A stretch of DNA of 64,000 nt from assembly GCF_021278025.1 (NCBI RefSeq), contig NZ_JAIBHJ010000003.1, positions 1 through 64,000 of the forward strand, in the 5' to 3' direction. Positions 44,521 through 51,720 of this stretch are shown here, piece by piece; position 1 is the first letter of the stretch, and the number at the start of each line of letters is the position of its first letter. This DNA comes from Motilimonas sp. E26 (GTDB lineage Bacteria > Pseudomonadota > Gammaproteobacteria > Enterobacterales > CBDFNC01). The translations under genes and the position numbers were made by a program. The notes below the pieces were generated by a model, which was not told the origin of the DNA, ran no database searches, and saw only the letters and a list, made by a program, of their open reading frames with translations.

Positions 44521-44997
44521 TTAATTAATATTACTTAATAGTTTATCGCAAGTTGCTTTCAATGCAGCTAGCTCTTCAACAGGTAATTCACTTTTGCAAA
44601 ACATTGTATAGGGAATGGATTTCGCCTGTGTCTTTAGTGTTTTACCTGCCTCGGTTAACCATATTTCACGTACCCGTTCATCTGTTAAACCACGCTTTCT
44701 ATCGAGTAAACCTTTTGTTTCAAGGCGCTTTAATAGGGGCGTTAACGTACCTGAATCAAGATGTAACTTAGCGCCCATGTCTTTTACGTTAATGCCATTA
44801 TTGGCCCATAGCACTAACATAGCGAGGTATTGCGGGTAGGTTAAATCGATAGCTTCGAGCAGGGGGCGATAAGCTCGAATAATCGCATTTGCCGCGCTGT
44901 ATAGCGAAAAGCATACTTGATTTTCAAGCATTAGTTCACCTGACTCATTTGTGGTCACATCGGCTTGGTGCGTAACATGGGCTTGCTTGTCGGTCAT
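44521..44997 (-). CDS. ohrR: Organic-hydroperoxide-sensing repressor OhrR (MarR family)
   Basis: 158 residues from ATG 44997, with GGAG seven bases upstream. The redox cysteine is Cys29 in the typical E-N-Q-V-C-F-S-L-Y-S-A-A-N-A. The winged helix has L-H-L-D-S-G-T-L-T-P-L-L-K-R-L-E-T-K-G. Peroxidation of this Cys releases the repressor from DNA. It is divergent from ohr across a region with two matching inverted operators. Confidence 0.92.
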   Translation of the reverse strand: MTDKQAHVTHQADVTTNESGELMLENQVCFSLYSAANAIIRAYRPLLEAIDLTYPQYLAMLVLWANNGINVKDMGAKLHLDSGTLTPLLKRLETKGLLDRKRGLTDERVREIWLTEAGKTLKTQAKSIPYTMFCKSELPVEELAALKATCDKLLSNIN

Positions 44998-45023
44998 GAA
45001 ATACTCCAAAAGAAAATAGTGAT

Positions 45024-45043
45024 GCAATTAAATTGCGCACAAT
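45024..45043. promoter_or_regulatory. OhrR operator, site 1
   Basis: GCAATTAAATTGCGCACAAT lies just upstream of ohrR. Nineteen of its 20 bases recur in inverse orientation at 45092-45111. Confidence 0.7.
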
Positions 45044-45047
45044 ATAC

Positions 45048-45077
45048 TTGCATTATAAATCCAGATCGACCTATACT
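45048..45077 (+). promoter_or_regulatory. Promoter of ohr-doxX
   Basis: TTGCAT (45048-45053) and TATACT (45072-45077) are separated by 18 bases and lie between the two OhrR operators, so bound OhrR would block it. Confidence 0.55.
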
Positions 45078-45091
45078 GCGACATAAATTGA

Positions 45092-45111
45092 ATTGTGCGC
45101 AACTTAATTGC
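45092..45111. promoter_or_regulatory. OhrR operator, site 2
   Basis: ATTGTGCGCAACTTAATTGC is the inverse complement of site 1 except at one base. It covers the region just downstream of the ohr -10, about 50 bases before the ohr start. Confidence 0.7.
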
Positions 45112-45157
45112 TGGCAATTATATTAAATCAGTAACCATACCCATGAGAGGAATCATT

Positions 45158-45580
45158 ATGTCTGCATTATATTCAACCACTGCATCCGCATTATCAGGCC
45201 GTAACGGTCAAGTTTCTACCGATGACGGTAAATTGTCTTTAAGCCTTAGTTATCCTAAAGAGCTGGGTGGCACCGGTGAGGCGACTAACCCAGAGCAGCT
45301 GTTTGCTGCTGGTTATGCGGCGTGTTTCTCTAATGCCATTTTGCATGTGGCGCGCGAGCAAAAATTAGCGCTTAGTCAAGCACCGGTTACGGCTCAAGTT
45401 GGCTTAGTGGCCAATGAAGCGGGCGGCTTTGCTTTAACGGTAAGCCTAAGTGTCACGCTCGAGTTGGAGCAAGATGCCGCACAGCAACTGGTCGCGGTCG
45501 CTCATCAAGTTTGTCCTTACTCAAACGCGGTTAAAGGCAATATCGATGTAAAACTGAGTGTGAATGGTGCAGCGCTGTAA
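45158..45580 (+). CDS. ohr: Organic hydroperoxide resistance protein Ohr
   Basis: 140 residues from ATG 45158 (GAGAGGA upstream). Ohr is a thiol peroxidase that reduces organic hydroperoxides. The catalytic pair is Cys56 in G-Y-A-A-C-F-S-N-A and the second Cys in H-Q-V-C-P-Y-S-N-A. The stop overlaps the doxX start by one base, so the two are translationally coupled. Under OhrR control by position and operators. Confidence 0.95.
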   Translation: MSALYSTTASALSGRNGQVSTDDGKLSLSLSYPKELGGTGEATNPEQLFAAGYAACFSNAILHVAREQKLALSQAPVTAQVGLVANEAGGFALTVSLSVTLELEQDAAQQLVAVAHQVCPYSNAVKGNIDVKLSVNGAAL

Positions 45581-45969
45581 TGGATAAAGCATTAATCACG
45601 ACTGGCCGAGTATTATTAGCGCTGTATTTTTTATTGCCCGGCATTATGAAATTTGTTGCTTGGGACATGCATGTTGCGCTAATGGAAAAGCATCAAATGA
45701 TGTTAATCCCAGTTTTACTTGCAGCGGCAGGCATAGTACAGATTGGCGCAGCTCTGTTCATTCTAGCTAATCGCTACACCGCCATCTGTGCATTAGTACT
45801 TGCGGGCATGGTGCTGCTGATCAACATTAATCTGCATGATTTTTGGAATTTCACTGGCATGGAAGGCGCGCACGAGCAGCAAAACTTTGTTAAAAACTTG
45901 GCTATTTTTGCAGGTTTATTATTACTGGCAGGGCACAGCTGGAAAGGCAGCTTTAACCGAAATAATTAA
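45580..45969 (+). CDS. DoxX-family membrane protein
   Basis: 129 residues with four membrane helices, starting with the DoxX-like G-R-V-L-L-A-L-Y-F-L-L-P-G-I-M-K-F. It is coupled to ohr by a TAATG overlap. Some relatives take part in thiol-redox defence at the membrane; that role here is inferred from the operon. Confidence 0.83.
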   Translation: MDKALITTGRVLLALYFLLPGIMKFVAWDMHVALMEKHQMMLIPVLLAAAGIVQIGAALFILANRYTAICALVLAGMVLLININLHDFWNFTGMEGAHEQQNFVKNLAIFAGLLLLAGHSWKGSFNRNN

Positions 45970-45998
45970 ATCGAAAACAACAATTTGTTAGCTCCGTT

Positions 45999-46025
45999 GG
46001 CCGCTACTTAAACAGCGGCCTTTTT
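45999..46025 (+). terminator. Rho-independent terminator of ohr-doxX
   Basis: GGCCGCT pairs with AGCGGCC over seven bases with an eight-base loop, followed by TTTTTG. Confidence 0.9.
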
Positions 46026-46108
46026 GTTGCTAATGCTCATCTCGGGTTCAATGGCGTTGTTAATGCCGATTTGAACATTCCTTTCACTTCGTCGTTATTG
46101 ACTCTATT

Positions 46109-46549
46109 TTAGCAGCAGCTTAATTCGCCGATTTTGGCTAAACCCATTAACTCTCCGGCTCTAGCTTTACTCGATAAATAAGTGAATTTTTGATCGCAAG
46201 AATATTTTGGATTGATGCTAACAACTAAGTCTAATTTGCCATCGTCATCCATATCGCCCGCCCAGTGCATGTTAACATTCGGTTCATCAATGAACACGGT
46301 GTCGTTGGTTGATGTTTCATCCCAAAGTACTTGTTTTTGTTTCGCACAGGTTAAGATTATCGCCATTTTGTCTTGTATAACATCATGTTCGCTGGTGAGA
46401 AGGCAGTGTTGTTGGTTAAGCTGCAATGAAATGGCTTCATTTGGTGTATGAAAAGTTAACTTGCCACTCACTATGGCATCAACGCGTTCATTTGCAATGG
46501 CGTGACAGGAGATCAGTAGACCAAGAAATGAAATTAATTTAGGCTTCAT
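46109..46549 (-). CDS. Secreted protein with an acidic calcium-loop-like repeat
   Basis: 146 residues from ATG 46549, giving a good signal peptide (L-I-S-F-L-G-L-L-I-S-C-H-A-I-A-N). The segment W-A-G-D-M-D-D-D-G-K-L-D-L-V-V-S resembles FG-GAP/VCBS calcium-binding loops. Four cysteines in the mature part and a C-terminal C-C suggest disulfides. Family not recognised. A frame to 46621 adds only an unlikely leader. Confidence 0.6.
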   Translation of the reverse strand: MKPKLISFLGLLISCHAIANERVDAIVSGKLTFHTPNEAISLQLNQQHCLLTSEHDVIQDKMAIILTCAKQKQVLWDETSTNDTVFIDEPNVNMHWAGDMDDDGKLDLVVSINPKYSCDQKFTYLSSKARAGELMGLAKIGELSCC

Positions 46550-46670
46550 CTGTGTTATTGGTCTGTATAAAAGAAGTAGGGGCATTTTGATAAATACTAA
46601 TATAGCTAAGGTTGATAACATTAGCTGATTATTATTACCAACCGCCTGGTGAGAATGCCCCTTTCGTTAG

Positions 46671-47096
46671 TTACCGATGTAGCTCACCTTCACGCTCTGG
46701 TTGATACAGCACCTCGATAATTTCTACCTTAACTAAGCCTCCACCAGGTTTAGGCCACTCTATTTGGTCGCCTTCAGATAGGCCTAATAAAGCAGTGCCA
46801 ATCGGCGCAAGAATAGAAATTTTTTCGCTATTATCGCCTGCTGTATTATTTATCGCACTTGGATAAGACAAGGTATAAGCAAGCTCTTTGTCTGAATTGG
46901 CTACTTTAAAGCGAACAGTTGAGTTCATGGTTACCGTGTTAGGTGGCATCTGCTCGGGCTCAACAATATTCGCGCGATCTAGCTCAGCTTGCAGTCCATC
47001 CTTGCCTGGAAATTCTTTATCCCCCAAGGAATCAAGTAGTTTTTCTAGTCGATCGGCATCGAGAGATGAAATGGTAATGCTAGGGCTTTGGGTCAT
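46671..47096 (-). CDS. rnk: Nucleoside diphosphate kinase regulator Rnk
   Basis: 141 residues. An N-terminal coiled-coil-like helical part (L-D-A-D-R-L-E-K-L-L) is followed by the GreA/GreB-like C-terminal domain: V-T-M-N-S-T-V-R-F, S-I-L-A-P-I-G-T-A-L-L-G-L and G-D-Q-I-E-W-P. Rnk-type proteins bind RNA polymerase near the secondary channel. Single gene. Confidence 0.87.
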   Translation of the reverse strand: MTQSPSITISSLDADRLEKLLDSLGDKEFPGKDGLQAELDRANIVEPEQMPPNTVTMNSTVRFKVANSDKELAYTLSYPSAINNTAGDNSEKISILAPIGTALLGLSEGDQIEWPKPGGGLVKVEIIEVLYQPEREGELHR

Positions 47097-47312
47097 TTTT
47101 TACCTACAGAAGAAAAATCATGGTTTGGTTTATCCTGAAATAGACTGAGTTAACTGAGTCAATCCATTGATGATGCTAGACAAACCGACTTTTACGCGCA
47201 TTTATCAGTTGCGTGATAGCAACGTATTTTTTTAATTAATTTAACAAGTTAACACCAAGTTAAATGGGGTTCAATAGGTGTTTGTATGGATAGCGCTAAT
47301 TGGACTAAACGA

Positions 47313-47852
47313 TTATTTGATAAGCTGCAAAATTGCTTTGAACTCCGGTGCTCGGCAATCGGCGACCAGTTCGTATAAGCACATTTCAACGCAGCTGATG
47401 CTGGCCCCTTGCGCCATCAGCTTTTTAATCGCGAGGCTTTTATTGGGTGATGAGCGAGAAGCGACGCCATCTTTCAATAGCTCAATTTGATAGCCAAGTT
47501 GTAATAAGCTGGAAGTAGTTTGATAGACACAAATATGGGCTTCAATACCGCAGATTATCCAAGTGGTGACAGTGGAAGCTTTTATTGCGGCCACAAATTC
47601 TGGCTCAGCGCAGGCATCAAAAGTATATTTTGCTATTGCTTCAACCGGGTCTAAAGCGCTTTGTAACAAGGGGCTGGTGGAGCCTAATTTAGCTGGGTTT
47701 TGCTCTAGATAGATGATCGGCAGATTGAGCGCTTTAGCGCCGCTGATCATAATGTGAATTTGTTTTAACAGCGCTTCACTATCCGTAACAATATCAGCCA
47801 ACTTACCTTGTACGTCGATGACAATGAGCCCCGTTTTATTTTTGTCTAACAT
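47313..47852 (-). CDS. Isochorismatase-family hydrolase (YcaC-like)
   Basis: 179 residues from ATG 47852, at the better distance from AGGAGC; ATG 47858 is also possible. The Asp-Lys-Cys triad is visible as L-I-V-I-D-V-Q-G, a Lys near 75 (I-A-K-Y-T-F) and C-G-I-E-A-H-I-C-V with the catalytic Cys near 110. Substrate not predictable. Single gene. Confidence 0.84.
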   Translation of the reverse strand: MLDKNKTGLIVIDVQGKLADIVTDSEALLKQIHIMISGAKALNLPIIYLEQNPAKLGSTSPLLQSALDPVEAIAKYTFDACAEPEFVAAIKASTVTTWIICGIEAHICVYQTTSSLLQLGYQIELLKDGVASRSSPNKSLAIKKLMAQGASISCVEMCLYELVADCRAPEFKAILQLIK

Positions 47853-47969
47853 GTTCATGCTCCTGCTACGTTATGTCGGCGCTTTGATAATCATGGTTAA
47901 CTTAAGCTTATCTTTAGTAATGCCAAGTTCAGCCTATTAGATCTGTGGGCTTAATCAGATAGCTAGACG

Positions 47970-48338
47970 TTAAGGCCAGCAGTCACAAGGCAAATCGGGC
48001 AGATCGCAATGCTTACTCTTGCTACAGCTCCATGCATCACAAGCGATGCTTGGATCGCAGCAATCATACCACTTGTCTTTTTCTTTACGCTTTTTGCCTT
48101 TATCTGAGCGGTTGAGGTTATTCGCACTTTGTAGCGTTTGATAGGCTTGCTTACAGTCTTTGATACGCAAACGAATGGCGCGGTAGCCATGGTATAAGCC
48201 ATCGGCTTTGACTATCTCCAGCACCGCATGAGAGCAAGATGGGCCTTGATGTAAATGGGCATGCGCGCAGCGAAAACCTTTGTAAGGTGAGATAAAGCGT
48301 TGATAGCCACGGATCATGGCAATGGCTAATAGCTTCAA
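47970..48338 (-). CDS. yidD: YidD-family membrane-protein insertion factor with a Cys-rich tail
   Basis: 122 residues from TTG 48338, preceded by AGGAAG at good distance. The YidD core is clear: I-R-G-Y-Q-R-F-I-S-P, then C-R-C/A-H...G-P-S-C-S-H-A-V-L-E and G-Y-R-A-I-R-L-R-I. The last 35 residues add seven cysteines (D-C-C-D-P, A-C-D, S-C-S, H-C-D, P-C-D-C). Most YidD proteins are about 80 residues and lack this tail. The usual rpmH-rnpA-yidD-yidC context is absent, so this is a second, divergent copy. Confidence 0.85.
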   Translation of the reverse strand: MKLLAIAMIRGYQRFISPYKGFRCAHAHLHQGPSCSHAVLEIVKADGLYHGYRAIRLRIKDCKQAYQTLQSANNLNRSDKGKKRKEKDKWYDCCDPSIACDAWSCSKSKHCDLPDLPCDCWP

Positions 48339-48689
48339 GGTTACTTCCTGTTCAAGTTGGAATGGCTAACCATCATTAACATTATGTTTTATTGATGTTA
48401 ATTCGGCTTGTTGAATTGTTCAATAGCTACCGCAGAGTAATATCAGTTCCATACTGGGCGTAATATACCTTTGGAGCGAAGTGAGTTAACACCTGCCCCT
48501 GTCGCATAACATTATTAGTCGCCGTTTTGTCGGAATATAACAGAGATGCTGAACTAGAACGGTAAGGCGCTGTTTACCTTAGATAAAAATAGTGTAAATA
48601 TTGAGGGTATGTTTAGGCGCTGTTTTGGGGCGTTTTATCACCCCATTATGGGGCTAATAAGCTGTTAGAAATAAATCGGAGTATCGGTA
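48339..48689. other. Intergenic region upstream of the lipoprotein gene
   Basis: About 350 bases. CCCCATTATGGGG (48632-48644) is a five-pair hairpin near the 3' end, followed by the ribosome site GGAG of the next gene. No gene or known repeat is seen. Confidence 0.4.
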
Positions 48690-49094
48690 ATGAAGCAAGT
48701 TTTGGTAATTCTTTTCATTTTATTAATAGTGGGCTGTAACACCACCCCACAAGTACCTCTTCCAGTAGAAAGCTTTCACTTAACATCAACAGATCCAGAG
48801 TATGGTTATATTGCAGAAAAACCTATAGAGCTAGGTGGTTTTTTACGAGGCTCAAAAAGTGAAGGTGCTCATGTACAATATTTTGAAGGTCTTTTAGGTC
48901 CAAATGGAGAACAAGTAAAAGTTTCACGAATTGGTAGTTGTTGCGCATTTGAAGATAAGTCTATGCCTTTTGGCGGAGGTTTACTTGACCGCTACCAACT
49001 TACATATAAAGGGCAAAATAAGCCCGCGATTATTTACGTCAATTTATACAAATTTAATAAACCCTTAGCACCTAAAGGATTTGCTCTGCTGTAA
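48690..49094 (+). CDS. Conserved lipoprotein
   Basis: 134 residues. The lipobox is L-I-V-G-C with Cys near 16. The mature part has D-P-E-Y-G-Y, G-P-N-G-E-Q-V-K-V-S-R-I-G-S-C-C and P-L-A-P-K-G-F, a conserved family of Gram-negative lipoproteins that I know only as uncharacterised, sometimes mislabelled as an aldolase. Its stop lies 15 bases before the first copy of REP family 2, so the element may have inserted into its 3' region. Confidence 0.7.
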   Translation: MKQVLVILFILLIVGCNTTPQVPLPVESFHLTSTDPEYGYIAEKPIELGGFLRGSKSEGAHVQYFEGLLGPNGEQVKVSRIGSCCAFEDKSMPFGGGLLDRYQLTYKGQNKPAIIYVNLYKFNKPLAPKGFALL

Positions 49095-49109
49095 ATTATT
49101 TCTAAGAGA

Positions 49110-49187
49110 AAGACAAAGACAGGGCACCCTCCTAAATTTGACCAAGAAAGACAGGAAGAAAGACAGGACACCCTCCTAAATTTGAAG
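49110..49187 (+). repeat. REP family 2: two direct copies upstream of the transposase
   Basis: Two copies of the motif AAAGACAGG-CACCCTCCTAAATTTG (49110-49140 and 49160-49187), about 50 bases apart. The core CACCCTCCTAAATTTG recurs in altered form at 50452-50623 and 51544-51573. Confidence 0.8.
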
Positions 49188-49242
49188 CCTATCACATCTT
49201 GCGCCATAGTTAAGTGACCATCTATCAAGCTGGATAAAGGTT

Positions 49243-50244
49243 ATGACACTACCGCGCAAGCAGCTTATTTGCCCAGAATCGACCCCTTATTATCATGTTA
49301 CTAGCCGCTGTGTACGCCGCGCTTTTCTGTGTGGCGTTGACCGCTACACACAGCAAAGTTACGAGCACCGCAAGCCTTGGGTGGTGGATAAGGTAAAGCA
49401 ACTAGCTAGCATCTTCACCATCAATATTTGTGCCTATGCCATTATGAGCAATCATTACCACCTGATTTTGCATATTGATACCAAGCGTAACCGCGACTTA
49501 ACTGATGCTGAGGTGGCCTATCGCTGGCAGCAATTATTCGCTTTGCCATTATTGGTGGGTGATTGGTTAGCCGAGAAACCACAAAACAGTGCTGAAAAGG
49601 TGGTGGTTAGTGAGTGTATTGCCAAATGGCGTGGCAGACTGATGGACATCAGCTGGTTTATGCGCTGCCTTAATGAAGATATCGCACGCAAGGCCAATAA
49701 AGAAGACGGCTGTAAGGGCCACTTCTGGGAAAGCCGCTTTAAAAGCCAAGCATTACTGGATGAAAAAGCGCTGCTGACTTGCATGGCCTATGTTGACCTG
49801 AACCCGATTCGCGCAGGTATGTGTCAGACGGTTGAAGAGCAAGAGTTCACTTCAATACAAGCGCGTTTACAGCAATGGCATGCCAATCATCACAACGCGG
49901 AAACCAGCCCAAGCAAAACCCAGTTACTCCCCTTTGAAAAGCAATTCGACACTCAACAACCCACCGAAATCCCTTACTATTTCGAAGAATATTTACACCT
50001 TGTTGACTGGACGGGTCGCGCCATTCGCGATGATAAGCGCGGTTTTATCCCCGCCAACCAACCTAAGCTGTTGCAAAGCTTGGGCATTGAGCAAGAAATT
50101 TGGTTACATTTGGTGAAAGATTTTAGTCGCAGCTTTGGCAGTGCAGCAGGTAGCTGGGAAGCATTGACTCATCACAGTGAGTTCGCGGGCCATTGTTGGT
50201 CTCGCGGTCAGGTTGCTTGCCACCAACTGAGTGGTTACGGCTAA
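49243..50244 (+). CDS. REP-associated tyrosine transposase (RAYT, Y1/HUH type)
   Basis: 333 residues. Single-stranded-DNA transposase of the IS200-like Y1 family. The start Y-Y-H-V-T-S-R-C-V-R-R-A-F-L, the metal site S-N-H-Y-H-L-I-L-H (near 70), G-H-F-W-E-S-R-F-K-S-Q-A and A-Y-V-D-L-N-P-I-R-A-G with the catalytic Tyr (near 187) are all intact, so it may be active. Repeats of REP family 2 flank it on both sides. The family is domesticated in many proteobacteria, where it spreads REP elements. Confidence 0.88.
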   Translation: MTLPRKQLICPESTPYYHVTSRCVRRAFLCGVDRYTQQSYEHRKPWVVDKVKQLASIFTINICAYAIMSNHYHLILHIDTKRNRDLTDAEVAYRWQQLFALPLLVGDWLAEKPQNSAEKVVVSECIAKWRGRLMDISWFMRCLNEDIARKANKEDGCKGHFWESRFKSQALLDEKALLTCMAYVDLNPIRAGMCQTVEEQEFTSIQARLQQWHANHHNAETSPSKTQLLPFEKQFDTQQPTEIPYYFEEYLHLVDWTGRAIRDDKRGFIPANQPKLLQSLGIEQEIWLHLVKDFSRSFGSAAGSWEALTHHSEFAGHCWSRGQVACHQLSGYG

Positions 50245-50451
50245 GCCATACTCATTAATTTATCGTTTGATATCAAATGCTTTGAATAAGTAGGTTTTGG
50301 TGCGCCGATATTTCAGATAATATACATTTGTTCGCTTATGTTGAACGCTTATGTTGAACGCTTAGGTGCTTGCTCGCATCGCTTATGATTAGAAAGAAGC
50401 GGCTTTTTGACAGCGCTATAAGTTCAATTGGGCGGGTAAAGTTGGTCAGTT
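50245..50451. other. Intergenic stretch after the transposase
   Basis: TTATGTTGAACGC occurs twice in tandem (50337 and 50349, 12-base period). No gene is visible. Confidence 0.4.
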
Positions 50452-50623
50452 TTTAAGAGGGTGTCCAGTATTTATTCTGTATTTATTCCTGGTAATTCAA
50501 AGCCCCATTTTACTACAGCGGCAATAATGCCTTGGGCACCAAGGGCGGCGGCAAAGGCAGGACACCCTCTTAAACTTGAAGCTGGCCGTGGAGAAGTTGC
50601 TCTGCATTTAAGAGGGTGTCCAG
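50452..50623. repeat. REP family 2: three alternating inverted copies
   Basis: TTTAAGAGGGTGTCC (about 50453-50467), GGACACCCTCTTAAA (50560-50574) and TTTAAGAGGGTGTCC (50608-50622) alternate in orientation, giving two overlapping 15-base perfect inverted repeats. The first pair encloses the copied ybbP fragment. This is the BIME-like arrangement produced by RAYT activity. Confidence 0.82.
50491..50558. pseudogene. 68-bp copy of an internal piece of ybbP
   Basis: This segment matches 51833-51900 at about 62 of 68 bases. Most differences are transitions. The source lies within the C-terminal coding region of the minus-strand ybbP gene, 1.3 kb away. The copy sits between inverted REP family 2 elements. 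Confidence 0.82.
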
Positions 50624-50695
50624 TTCGTCGTTTCGGAAGATGACGTGTAAAACGGTGTTATAACAAACAAGAATAGGTGTCGCGCAGCCGACACT

Positions 50696-51091
50696 CCAGC
50701 CAAGCGGTCAAACAAGCTCAACACTTGGATGCCACAACTGAAACGCAAACTGATGGGATACCGAAATTACTTTGGCTTGCCTGACAACTGTTTCAGCCTC
50801 GATAAACTGTAGACTTATCTGCTGCACAGTCTGTATAAATGGCTGAATAGGTGAAGTGGTAGGTGCAGTTAAAATTGTTTTATTTTCAATGAGATATTGA
50901 TGTATTTCGCGATGGAAAGGCCAAGGGTGTGTAAGCGATTTATTCATGTAGACTGGTACTGGGTGCGTGTTGATTTACACGCGTGAATATATAACTGAAG
51001 AGCCCAAAAGCTCGATGCGGTCTTGTGTTTTAAATGAAGCGCACGTCCGGATCTGTGTGGGGTAGGCCCAGTAGTGGGTCGCTCTACCACG
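50696..51091 (+). pseudogene. Decayed 3' end of a group II intron (maturase tail and domains V-VI)
   Basis: The protein remnant (from about 50696) reads W-M-P-Q-L-K-R-K-L-M-G-Y-R-N-Y-F-G-L-P, then a stop, then L-H-S-L-Y-K-W-L-N-R: the C-terminal part of group II maturases. The end (about 51000-51090) has the domain V-like GATGCGG ... CGCACGTCCGGATCTGTG, with an insertion between the halves, and a domain VI-like hairpin GGTAGGCCCA...TGGGTCGCTCTACC. The 5' intron and the reverse-transcriptase core are missing. Confidence 0.7.
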
Positions 51092-51119
51092 ATTGAGTAA
51101 TGCCAATATTGAGGTTTCA

Positions 51120-51509
51120 ATGGTAACTGGAAGTTGTTTGTGCGGTAATGTTAAATATGAAATATCCGGTGAAGTCGGCGATATAGTTCATTGTCACTGT
51201 AAAACCTGTCGTAAAGCTCATGGTTCTGCATTCTCAAGTATTGCAGGTGTTAAAGATTCAGATTTTAAGTTGGTAGGTGATGTAAAATTAGGTTGTTATG
51301 AATCGTCTCCTGGCAAAAACAGATATTTCTGTCCAAATTGCGCTACTCAAATATACGCAAAAAAGGATGGTACTAAGCATATAGTTTTACGCTTGGGTTC
51401 ATTAGATGATGATCTTAAATCTAAAGAACTCAATCATATTTGGGTTTCTCAAAAAGCGAATTGGTATACGTTAAATAGCAACCTACCAGAGTACCTTGAA
51501 TTCGAGTAA
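51120..51509 (+). CDS. GFA-family (glutathione-dependent formaldehyde-activating enzyme-like) zinc protein
   Basis: 129 residues from ATG 51120 (GAGG six bases upstream); the in-frame TTG at 51093 lies in the intron remnant. Zinc-binding cysteines are G-S-C-L-C-G, H-C-H-C-K-T-C-R-K-A-H-G, and F-C-P-N-C-A-T-Q-I-Y. Despite the name, most members have no proven reaction. It begins just beyond the intron's 3' end, and base composition is more AT-rich than in the neighbouring core genes, consistent with acquisition. Confidence 0.83.
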   Translation: MVTGSCLCGNVKYEISGEVGDIVHCHCKTCRKAHGSAFSSIAGVKDSDFKLVGDVKLGCYESSPGKNRYFCPNCATQIYAKKDGTKHIVLRLGSLDDDLKSKELNHIWVSQKANWYTLNSNLPEYLEFE

Positions 51510-51543
51510 TACTCATACAAGTCATTACAGTGCAGGACTTCTA

Positions 51544-51573
51544 GAGAAAGGCAGCCCTTAAACTTGAAGCTGC
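51544..51573 (+). repeat. REP family 2, degenerate copy
   Basis: AGAAAGGCAGCCCTTAAACTTGAAGCTG shares the CTTAAACTTGAAG end with the copy at 50569-50583. The following 100 bases form an AT-moderate stretch with no supported gene. Confidence 0.6.
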
Positions 51574-51679
51574 AGCGGTGTTGGCTATGCTCGTTCACCG
51601 CAATCACAAAGTTTATCTATGCTCATGGCATCACTCACTTGCCGCTTACCTGCAACTCCAAATAGTTTGGGTATGTAAG

Positions 51680-51710
51680 CGCTGGTGGGGTAGTCATCCA
51701 CCAGCGTTTT
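51680..51710 (+). terminator. Terminator of the GFA gene
   Basis: CGCTGGTGG and CCACCAGCG form a nine-pair stem with a nine-base loop, followed on the plus strand by TTTTATT. Placed at the convergent ends of the GFA and ybbP genes. Confidence 0.75.
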
Positions 51711-51720
51711 ATTAAGTTTA

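Noticed and set aside
50461-50643. Plus-strand gene of 60 residues
   Set aside because: The frame is made of REP elements and the copied ybbP fragment read in a foreign frame.
50708-50947. Minus-strand gene of 79 residues
   Set aside because: It is antisense to the group II maturase remnant, whose plus-strand reading explains the sequence better.
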